Assembly (NCBI GenBank): GCA_905221605.1
Contig: CAJNDS010001580.1
Span: 1 to 64,000 of the forward strand
Length of the DNA: 64,000 bases
Source of the DNA: Symbiodinium natans
Lineage: Eukaryota > Sar > Dinophyceae > Suessiales > Symbiodiniaceae
Reading direction: 5' to 3'
The notes beneath the pieces are model-generated. The model was not told the DNA's origin, did not search any database, and saw only the letters and a list, made by a program, of their open reading frames with translations. The position numbers and the translations under genes were made by a program. Positions within the stretch are counted from its first letter, which is position 1. Each line of letters begins with the position of its first letter. This document shows positions 1 to 11,353 of this stretch, piece by piece.

Positions 1-105
1 CTGGCCGGACGGGCAGCTTTCCGGCCGCGGTCCAGGTCCTCATCGCCCTCCTCCAGCACCAGGTCCGCCTGAATCCCAAGACCGGGGCGCTCATGGAGGG
101 TGTCT
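1..105 (-). CDS. possible coding fragment at left edge
   Basis: GC-rich, non-repetitive and open on both strands. The minus strand gives an acidic stretch (DLVLEEGDEDLDRGRK), the plus strand a neutral one (VQVLIALLQHQVRL). Minus is favoured because all other genes are minus. Partial at the window edge. Confidence 0.3.
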
Positions 106-770
106 TGCTGTAGTGTTTACCTGGTAGGGTTTAGGGTTTAGGGTGTCTTGCTGTAGGGGGTTTGTTTCGGGTGTGGGGTTGAATCAGGGTTCAGGATGTA
201 GGGTCAAGAGTTTCTGGTTCACGAATTCCCTCACGCAAACAGCCCTCACGCTCCGGACTTCGGCGCGGTTCCGGCGAGGGGAGGGAGGTTCTTGGTGAAA
301 TGGTGGACGCAAGCGCAGCCCTGGGCAAATTTCTGTCAGCATACTCGTAGGGTTCTAGGTTGGGGCTTTGGAGCTTCGGGGCTCTGGGGTTTAGACCCCA
401 GAGCAACCTAGACATCAAACCCTACACCCCAGACCCACGGCCCTAAACCCTTTCTTGGCAGCAGAAAGTCAAGTCGTGACGGCTTTGCCGGTGCCCCGCA
501 GCCCCGAACCCTCCCCGAAAAACACCCTAAACCTCCTAGATCATAAAAACCACCTAGGCCTGCACGGCTGCGCCCCCCTTGAAGCGCCCAAACCACGTTG
601 AATCCGCTAGAAGCCGCCAGAAGCCCAAACCCTTTCAAGCGCCTCTAAACCTCTTCTCAACCCCTTTCATGAGCCCTTCTGAGCCCGTTTCCAGCCAAAC
701 CCTAAACCCTGAACCCTAAACCCTAAACCCCAAAACTTAAGACCCTAAGATCCTCTTAAGCCCGACAAAC

Positions 771-858
771 CCACGGCTCGGCCTCTTCGGCTGCCCGCCG
801 CAGCCAGCTCTTCTCGTTGTTGGCTTTGGATGTCTGGTGCACCTGAAGGATTGCCCTA
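771..858 (-). CDS. candidate helicase tail exon
   Basis: Minus strand reads LQVHQTSKANNEKSWLRRAA then EEAEP. The 'n.e.sWl.kaAe' pattern is typical of the last part of DDX24/MAK5-type proteins. CCCTAAA repeats abut it at 853-898. Confidence 0.55.
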
Positions 859-3800
859 AACCCTAAACCCTAAACCCTAAACCCTAAACCCTAACCCCTA
901 AATCGCCACGGAGTTCAGGGTTGAGGGTCCCTGGGTTCAGGCTCGACATGCTAAGCCTAACCCTCCACCGCTGCTTTGCGTTTAGGGTTGAATTTAAGGT
1001 TTAGGGTTTAGGGTTTAGGGTTTAGGGTTTAGGGTTTAGGGTTGAGAGAGTTTAGGTAGTTACAGGGATTCCGGGTACATATTGTTACCTGCGCAGAGGA
1101 GGGGCTTGCACCGGATGATGGGTTCCTACCGTCCAGCGAGCCCTCCTAAGGACCGGGGCGCGAGCCTTCTTTTCCAAGTCGGCTGCCAGGCGAGAAGCCT
1201 CGCAGATGCTGGCTTTGGGTCGAAGGTTGACACTTTCCCCGAAACACATTCCATGCCTGATCCGCAAGCCTGAACCCATTCAAGTGTCTTTCTTGGGGGG
1301 AGAGGGGGGGGGGGGTTAGGAAATTTAGGGTTTACGGCTTTTGGGGTTTAGGTTTTAGGGTAACCCTAAACCCTAAACCCTAAACCCTAAACCCTGAACC
1401 AAGCTCTCGCACTGCACCTCTTTGGCCGCGTTGATGGCCTCAGGGACCATGGGCACGGCTTCCACGCGCTCCTGTGACTTCAGCGTTTAGGAGGGGCCTG
1501 TTCTTGCACCATTCTTGGGGTACGATTTTTGAATATGACCATTTTTGCCCCTTATTGGGTTGAAGGAATCATAAAAAGGCAAGATAAGTTTCAACAACGA
1601 AACAGGTCTAAGGGCCCCAGAGGGATCCAAAGCTTAGTAGGCAAACAGAGGTCTCCAGTAATAGGCGATTCCCAAGAGTAGCCTTAGGAACAAAAAGGGT
1701 TTAGGGTGTAGGGTTTGGCGTCTAGGGTTTAGGGAACCCGCCCAACCCTTAGCAACCCTCAAAAAACTCAACACCCTCAAAACCTTCAACACCAGTCCCG
1801 GCTCCTTGGTAACTCCGACAGCCTGGTAGACCTGTGCCAGAGCGCGCCGCAGATTGCAAGGTCATCTGAGGGGTTTAGGGTTTAGGGCTCAGGCCTAGGT
1901 TTGCGGACTTCCGGTGGATGAGTTGGGTTTAGGGTATAGGGTTTAGGGTGTAGGGGTTTAGGGTTTAGGGTTTAGGGATTAGGGTAGGTCATCTTCCTTC
2001 TTGGGCCCCCGGACACAGGATGCGGCCCCTGGTAGAGAATATGTTTCTTTGAGATGCCGGGGAGGTTTGATGATGAGAGGCATGAGTCATGTTTGCAACC
2101 CCAAAAACCTAAACCCTAAACCCGAAAACCCTTAACCCCTTAAACCCCTAAACCCTTGTCCCTAGACCCTAAACCCCTGAAACCCTCCGATCGAGATCGT
2201 GCTCATGACCCCTCGGCACGAATCTAGATCCACAGTGGCAACTGAGCCCTAAACCTGACAGCGCCACGCAGGGGCTTGCGAATTCTAGGAAACGGTTTAA
2301 TTGAAATTACGTTTAACGGGCCTATTGTGCATAGGAAAGCAGTGCGGACCCCATGCGAAAACTCGTGGGGCCCGGAGTGGGTAGCCTTGCACCCGCCGTC
2401 TTGCCAAACAGTCGCTTAGGGGCTGAATACCCCAGCCCGAAAAGGATAACCTTTTGTGTCTAGTAGGATTCAACCCTAAACCCTAAACCCTAAACCCTAA
2501 ACCCTAAACCCTAAACCGTGTCCCTACAAGGTCGTGTCAGAAGCGCCCCTAGGAACCACTTATACAGCCGAACTCGCGCCGCTCACATCCTCCACGGTGA
2601 TGCAAGCTTATAAGGGCTGAACCCACCCCAAACCCCAAACCCCAAACCCCAAACCCTAAACCCTAAACCCCAAACCTGGGCTTAGGGTTTAGTATGGCCT
2701 AGTAGGGTTTAGGGATTTTTAAGGTTTAGGTTTAGGGGGTCTCAGATTAGGGTTTGGCAGGGTTTAGGCTTTTTTAGGCTTAGGCTTAGGGGGGGTCGCA
2801 GAAGGGGCCGTAGGCCTTGCCCCAGTGACGGATGTCGTTGGGTGACACGAAGGCAATCGTCTCTCCTTCCGTCGAGCTTCGGTGGCTTCAGCTCAAACCC
2901 CAAGCCGAAACCCTAAACCCTAAACCCTAAACCCTAAACCCTAAACCCTAAACCCTTAAACCCTAAACCCTAAGCCCTAAGCCCTAAGCCCTAAAGCCCA
3001 TGACCTTGCAGCTTCAGGATCAAGAGCTTGTAGGCTTGCAGCCAGAAGCACTACAATATGCAATGAACCTGCCTTGGCCCTTAGACAAATTTCCAAAGCT
3101 CTTTTGCCCCAAAAGCGTTCTTACCCAGGATCTGGGTTCTAGGTTTTACGTTGAAGGACAAACTGTCCATTGCCGTAGCCCCTAAACCCTCAAACAAAAC
3201 TACTCGCATGCTGGCGCTGAAACCCTACACCCTAAACCCTAATAAAACCCTAATAAAACCCTAATAAAACCCTAATAAAACCCTAATATAACCCTAATAA
3301 AACCCTAATAAAACCCTAATAAAACCCTAAGCCCTAAACCCCAAACCTCTCCCCGCGAGTCCTGCCCGTCCAGCACGGGCAGTCCGACCACTGCGGTGGA
3401 CGAACACCTCCGAGCCGCGCGGCGCCTGGCGTAGGGGTTGAAGGTTCATGGCTTCGGCTTTAGGGTTTAGGGTTTAGGGTCTCTGGTTTTTAGGGTTTAG
3501 GGTTTAGGGTTTAGGGTTTAGGGTTTAGGGTGGAGCGCAACTCATTCGGCACACGAGCTCTTCCTAAACACGACACCCTAAGATGATGTTATGAAGTCTG
3601 GACAGTTGGGGGAGTTTTGATTTCAGACCCAGACCCGTGGCTTCCTTGACTGTGAAGAGGCTCTGAGGCTTCGGTTTTTGTGGCGCCGGGGTTGAAGGGC
3701 TCAAGATGCAACACAAAAAACGGCATAACACGTTTGTTGATGCCAGATATTGTTTGAGTATTTGCTTTTAGGGGCTGAGGGCGGTGTTTTGGGGCCTGTT

Positions 3801-6800
3801 TAGGGGCTTCGGCTGGAGGGTGGGGTTAGGGATCAGTCCTCCAAGCGCTCCAAACAACATCTAAGACAGCCGCTCATCATGAAGCATTGCCCCTCTGACT
3901 TCAAACCCATCCTCCTAAACCCTCACACTCTAAACTTCTCTAAGCCCTATACCTTAAACCCTTTCAAGAGATGACCCCTCAAATCGCTCTCCAGGCCTGG
4001 AAGTGCAAGACGGCAGACACGTCCGGCACGTCCAGGCCTGCTCAAGATCTTGCACAGGTTTTCAGTTTGGAGTTCGGGGGTTCAGGGTTTCGGGGGTTCA
4101 GGGTTTCGGAGGTTTAGGGTTTCGGAGGTTTAGGGTTTAGGGTTTAGGGTTTAGGGTTTAGGGTTTAGGGTTTAGGGTTTAGGGTCTAGGGTTTAGGTTT
4201 TAGGGTTGAATCAAGAGGTCTCAGGTCCAGGGAAGCATGCGGCCAGGCAAGGAAGAACCCAACACCCCAAACCGCTCTGAACTCTAAACCCTAAACCCTA
4301 AATTACCCCCAAACCCTAAACCCTAAACCCTAAACCCCAAAACGCTGGATCTTTCGGAACTCGGGGGGGGCTCAGGGCTTTGCAGGGCTTAGAGAGCCTT
4401 AGAGAGTGGCAAGTTCTAGGAAAGCCCCTTAAAACCCTCTGAGCCATGAGGTGGTAGGTTTAGGGTTTAGGGTTTAGGGTTTAGGGTTTAGGGTTTAGGG
4501 TTTAGGGTTTAGGGTTTAGGGTTTAGGGTTTAGGGTTTAGGGTTTAGGGTTTAGGGTTAGTTTAGGGTTTAGGGGTTAGGGTTTAGGGTTTAGCGATATT
4601 CCTGAAATGATCCTCTTAAACCCAATAAGGCAAAACACAAAATGTCCCAAAAACCTAGCTCCCTAAACTCTATGAGCCCAAAGGCCTACAGTTCCAACAC
4701 CCACCCTCAGGCAGCTACAGCTCCCTGCAGTCCTCCACCCCTCATAGACCGGAACCCGAAAGAACCCTACCCTAAACCCTAAACCCTAAACCCTAAACCC
4801 TAAACCCTAAACCCTAAACCCTAAACCCTAAACCCTAAACCCTAAACCCTAAACCCTAAACCCTAAACGCTAAACCCCAACCCCTAAACCCTAACCCCTA
4901 AACCCTAAACCCTGGGCCCTGAAAGCCTGTCAGAAACACACATCAAGACCCGAAACCCTAAACCCTGAACCCCTTTTTTAAGGGGATTCTCTATTCTATT
5001 TGGGGTATAAAAGGGGGACCCCTGTTTTGGGAAATTCCTACAGTCCTACAGAGCAATTGAAGTTCAAAAACCGCAACGCGATTACCCCCCGAAGTGAAGG
5101 GACCCAAAGCCCTAACCCTCTGGACTTTGGTATATATGAAACGAAAAGCGTGAAGCTTGAAACCCTAAAGTCATCTAAAACTAAAGCCCTATATAGCGCC
5201 CCAAAACCTAAACCATCTACAACCTTGCGGGGCTTATCACCCCAAATCCATGCATTACAAACCCTGGCTCAAACCCTAAAGGCCTTACACAGAAGAAAGA
5301 CCAAAGCCCTGAAACCCTTCGACCATAAAGCCCTACACACGAAGCCCTAAAGCCTCAAACGCATGAATCCTAAACCCCCGCAAACCACTTAATCCCCACC
5401 CAAACCTAAACCCTAAACCCTAAACCCTAAACCCTAAACCCTAAACCCTAAACCCTAAACCCTAAACCCTAAACCCTAAACCCTAAACCCTAAACCCTAA
5501 ACCCTAAACCCTACACCCCAAACCACTTAAGCACCCCACCCAAAACAGGCCTCTAGCCGCGATGTCCGTGCAAACCAGCAAGGCATCCTAGCGGCTCGCG
5601 GGCTCTTAGGGTTTAGGGTTTAGGGTTTAGGGTTTAGGGTTTATAAATCCTAAACCCTGTAAGGTCTAGTGTTTAGGATTTAGTGGCTCGCGGGCTCTTA
5701 GGGTTTAGGGTTTATAAATCCTAAACCCTATAAGGTTTAGTGTTTAGGATTTAGTTTAGGGTTAGGGGGGGAGGGCTCGTCGGGTGGCTTTTTAGGGGTT
5801 GCTCCACTCGAGATTCGACTGTTTGCTCAATGGGGTTTAGGGTGCAACGCGCGATGATGGTCCGAAACAGCTGCACCTCACTCGGGCTTTCAAAGTGAAT
5901 GGACATGCTTTCGACAGCACATGCTGAATTGCTGAGCCCATTTTTTTCAGCATATCGGCTTTGGCATTTCCTTCACGTTGTCAAGCGCTACTGCGCTAGT
6001 GCGCTGTTGTTGCCAAAATGCAAGAACTGTGTTCACATCTTCAGATCTTGGCATCATTTCAAGCCCATGCGTCAAGGATCATGCCATCGTCCAAACGCGA
6101 CAGTCCTCCGTGCTTGCAGGCCGACAACGAAGCTTTCGTATTCCGAATCGCTTCTGCCGACTTGTTCAGGATACAGCTCTTAGCAAAAATGTTACTTGGA
6201 ACCTGGTCCCCATATCGAATTAAGGAAGTACATCTCTTCTACTTAAAAGCGCGTCAGCCCTCGCTGCTGTCCCCACCACCGCCAGCATTGTCGACACAGG
6301 AGGCAGTTGTGCAGTCATCAACATCATCGCTCTGACCACTACTGCAACCATGGCCCCAGGTGACAACAGACCCATCAATGCGAATCGCAGCAAAAGTTGA
6401 GCAGAAGGCTTGGATCTTCTGCACGCCTTTCAACTCAGTCAACTCATCTTGGACACGACTGCTGTTGCTGGCTCCCCAGGTCACAACAGTCCCATCAGCC
6501 AAAATGGCAGCGAAGGCATATGTGGATGCTTGGATCTGCTGCACACCCTTCAGCTGACTTCGGACGGCATTGCTATCACCGCCACAGTTAGCATCGCCCC
6601 AGGTCACTACAGACCCATCGCCCAGAATGGCAGCGAAAGCGCCGCTGGTAGCTTGGATCCGCTGTACGTTCTTGAGCTGGTCTTCCACATGACTGCAGTC
6701 GCCGCCGCTGCCTTCATCACCCCAGGTCACGACGGACCCGTCGCCCAGAACGGCAGCGAATGCGAAATCGGTAGCCTGGATCTGCTGCACGTCCTTCAGC

Positions 6801-9800
6801 CGATGTTGTGCATCACTGCTGTCGCCGCCGAGGCCACAACGGCCCCAGGTCACAACAGACCCATCGCACCGAATGGCAGCAAAAGACACCAAAGTTGCTT
6901 GGATCTGCAACACGTCTTTGGACAGCACTACTGTCACCACCACGGGCTGCATTGCCCCAGGTCACAACGGACCCATCGCGCAGAATGGCAGCAAAAGCCG
7001 ACATGGTAGCTTGGATCTGTTGCACGCCCTTGAGCTCATTTTGGACAGCACTACTGTCACCACCATTGTCAGTATCACCCCAGGTCACAACAGACCCATC
7101 ACCGAGAATGGCAGCAAAAGCTGTGTTGTGGGCTTGGATCTGCTGCACGTTCTTCAACTGGTCTTGCACAGCACTGCTGTCTCCACCATGGTCAGTGGAA
7201 CCCCACGTGACCACAGACCCATCGCCCAGAATGGCAGCAAATGCTTCTTCGGATGCCTGGATCTGCTTCACGTCCATCAGCTGATGTTGCACATCACTGC
7301 TGTCGCCGCCAGAGTCAGCAGCTCCCGTGGTCACAACAGACCCATCGTCCAGTACAAAAGCATTAGCCCACCCAGATGCCCTGATCTGACACACATCCTT
7401 TAGGAGTAGCTGCTGCTCGAGAGCACAGCAGTCCCCCCCGCCCCCCCATTCACCGAGGATCGCAGCACAAGCAGCAATGTTGGTGCGAACAGTGCTGCTG
7501 AGCTGCAAGGTGAGCGCAGCGCCACTCTGCAACCCAGACTCCTCGAGCGTGGCTGCTGCACGCAGAATGCCTGCAGAGGAGTCCAAGAGTCGGCCGCTGC
7601 CAACGACCAAAGTCTTCTGTGCTCTGCTGTTGAGGACGGCTACAGACTCATCCGGTTCTGCTTCGACTGAAGCTGTCCTGCCACTTAGCAGGCTCACGTC
7701 AATGGCAAGGGGCATGATGCTGGCGGCGATGGATCAAAGGTTTAGGGCTTAAGGTCCGTGACTTCTATGCCCAAAAGGCTTGGCATAGCAGACTTTGGGG
7801 CACTTGTGGTATGATGCCAAGGATCAAGCTTCACAACAAAAAAGGCTCAAAAGGGACCATAGGGCTGCGCTGCATCGGAAGGGCTGCTTCAGGTTTGGGA
7901 GTTGGGGTTCACGGGTTTGGGGTGCATCCTGATGGGTTTCGGGCTTCCGGGTTCAGGGTTTGAGGTTTAGGGGTTCTTGGGTTCGAGGTTCAGGGCTTAA
8001 ACGCGCCTTGTAGGGCCTAAGGCTCCTTTGGCCGGATATTTTTGGCTCTTGAGGCGTCGGGCCCTTCAACCCTGAATCTGTTGGGGATAATGGAGTGTAA
8101 GAATTTAGGGTTCATGCCGGATCCTTCACCCTAAACCCCTAAACTCGAAACCCTTGACCCCTAAACCCGAAAGCCCTAGAGCCGTAAAGCCCTAAACCCT
8201 AAACCCTAAACCCGAAATCCCGCAGGGCAGCCCGATGATCCTTGAGCTTTCGAAACCTCTCGATGCGCTTGAGGCGATCCTGTGCATGCGGAAGTACGGA
8301 GCAGATCCCCTAAGCCCCTTAAGTGGGTTTAGGGTTTAGGGTTTAGGGTTTAGGGTTTAGGGTTTAGGGTTTAGGGTTTAGGGTTTAGGGTTTAGGGTTT
8401 AGGGGTTAGTCAGAATGAACAACTTTGTGAGGTCTTCGACCTCCAAGGCCTCCATTGTTCAGCCAAGCATGGCATATAAAGCCTAAAGCCTAAACCCCAC
8501 AAGTACACTGAGGCCTTAAGCTGACATCTTCGGGCGTACAGCTGCGGTATGAACATGCCTAGCAGAGTCTACCCTGCATAGTTGCAGACATGTACTTATA
8601 GGGTCCTTAAGGGAGGGGGGGTGTTCAAGGGGCATGTAACCCAAGGTTTCCTAATACCACTACTCCTAGAACTTCCTAAGCTTTCCCAAGGTTCCCCAGG
8701 TACCTACTCCCCATGACCCCCCCCCCCTTCCTGAAGGACCCTATAATTACCACAGAACCACAGCTCCCACTCTCCTCCATAGAGTGGTAGCAAGCCACAC
8801 GTGCTACCCCAAATCCTAATTCCCTTACGAAACCCTAACGGAAAACCCTAAACTCCAAATCCTAAACCTAAACTTTAGACCCTAACAATGCCCTGACACC
8901 TACCCCAAGCCTCAAACACGCCCCAGGCCAGAGGCCACCAAAAGGTGCCTTCGTCTTTCAACCCCGCTCTACCTTCCTGCCCACACGGCAGACCCTTCAC
9001 CCTAAACCCCAAGGCCCCAAGGGTTTAGGGTTTTGGGGTTTCGGGCTGTTGTACCTACAACTGACACACCTGTTTTGGGTTTAACGTTTAGGGTACGACC
9101 TCAACCCTAAGGCCAGAACCCTAAACGCCGAAACCCTAATTGGAGGTTCATGGAACTTATTCACCAAGTATAACTGTACTTATAAGCCCCTTAAGTTCCC
9201 AAATATGGCTGTAAGTACAGTTGTACTTGGATAATAAGTACCAGGAACAAATTATACCCTAAACCCTAAACCCTAAACCCTGAACCCTAAACCCTAAGTC
9301 CGGAAGACTGGCCTTCTGTCGCATCTTCGAGTGGAGATCAAGGACGTCCACAGCCGGGCCGGGTGGGGGACCGGCGTTGCCTCTGGGTAGGGTTTAGGGT
9401 TTAGGGTTTCGGGTTTAGGGTTTCGGGTTTAGGGTTTAGGGTCTAGGGTCTAGGGGTCTAGGGGTCTAGGGGTCTAGGGGTCTAGGGGTGTAGGGGTGTA
9501 GGGGTGTAGGGGTTTAGGGGTTTAGGGGTTCAGGGGTTGAGGGGTTTAGGGGTTTAGGGGTTTAGGGGTTTAGGGGTTTAGGGGTTTAGGGGTTTAGGGG
9601 TTTAGGGGTTTAGGGGTTTAGGGGTTTAGGGGTTTAGGGGTTTAGGGGTTTAGGGGTTGAGGGGTTTACGGGTTTAGGGGTTTACGGGTTTAGGGGTTTA
9701 GGGGTTTAGGGGTTTAGGGTTTAGTTTAGGGGTTTAGGGGTTTAGGGGTTTAGGGGTTTAGGGGTTTAGGGGTTTAGGGGTTTAGGGGTTTAGGGTTTAG

Positions 9801-11314
9801 GGGTTTAGGGGTTTAGGGGTTTGGGGGTTTGGGGGTTTAGGGGTTTAGGGGTTTAGGGGTTTAGGGGTTTAGGGGTTTAGGGGTTTAGGGGTTTAGGGGA
9901 TTAGGTCTAAGACTTTCTTGTAGTATCGTGGGTTTGGGGTTTGAGGGTGCTTTCTTACTACTAGCTGTAACACTATGCAGACGTGCGCCGCGCTCACGTT
10001 GCGCCAGGAATTGGGGAGTTTAGGTCCCTCATCCTCTGTAGGGCATTTGGTTCCCTGAGATGTACTACTAGCTGACTTCCTAAGCGTATTCGGACTTAAG
10101 ACTTGTCTGGAGCCATACAGCGAGCTTTGTGTTTTGGCCCAAAAACCCTAAACAGCTTAGGGTTTGGGGCTAACACCTGTATGCCCCCAAAACCCCTAAC
10201 TTTTCCCCGAACCCACCCAAAAGCCTCAACCCCCCCCCCCCCCCCCCCGCGAATTCCGGTCCTGCGTTGGACATCCTGACCCGGGAGAGAACCTGCGCGG
10301 CTGTGGGGCTTAAAAACGAAAACCTACCTTCGTTGTGGGGCACCGAGGAATCTTATATGTATATATATATACATTTATTTATATTTATATACACATAAAT
10401 ATACATATATATATATATATATGTTTTCTTTTAATTTACAGAGGGCAGCCCTAGTCCCATGAATTTGAAGAAGCCTTTCCCCGAAGGAATGCAAGTCCCA
10501 GCCACAGGTTTCGCGTGGGGCTTTGCAACCTTCCACATGCACCAAAAGAATGCATAAAAAAAACCATGTAAACGCAGCGAACGATGCATCCATGACATCA
10601 TACGTTTACACGCACGAAAACCATGTCAAAAACACCATCTACACGCAGCGAAACACTGCATCATTGACATCCTACTTCTGCACGCTGAACTTGCACGAAC
10701 AACGTGCACAACACCATCGAAAGAGCCACTGCACGCCACACCCGACAATCGTATACAGCATTGATCTTCGAGCCGCTCAGTATATATTTCTGTATACTCC
10801 TAAGTATGCCAAAGAACTGGAGTATAAAAACAACAAATGCCAGCTAAATTTCTATGAGCATACTCTTACCATGCATGCAAACGGCAGTCGATCATCAGGC
10901 CTTTTGCTTTACGAAAATCAAACGTGCTACTCAGGGTTTAGGGTTTACTTTGACATGCGCAACTGGCTCGCTTTCGCCATTCCCGGGCTGGACAGGAATA
11001 CAATCGATATGACTTTCCATGCTGCTTTTGAAGGGGTTTATTGGCCTTATAGGGTTCCCGAAGCCCTAAACCCTAAACCCTAAACCCTAAACCCTAAAGC
11101 CTAAAGCCTAAACCCTAAACCTTAAACCCTAAACCCTCAATCCTTACGGTGTTTCAGGGCTTGGGGTTTTACCCATGCGCCCGCCTTGCTTGCGCTGGGG
11201 CTCTCCAAAAGAAGCGAGAGCACCTTGCTCCATGTCGGGAGCTTCGGGAACTTGCTGTGCAGGGTTTAGGGTTTAGGGTTTAGGGTTTAGGGTTTAGGGT
11301 TTAGGGTTTAGGGT

Positions 11315-11353
<39 letters not shown>

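Noticed and set aside
4457-5515. CRISPR-like array
   Set aside because: The repeats are contiguous 7-mers with no unique spacers of even length, and the genome is clearly eukaryotic with spliced genes.
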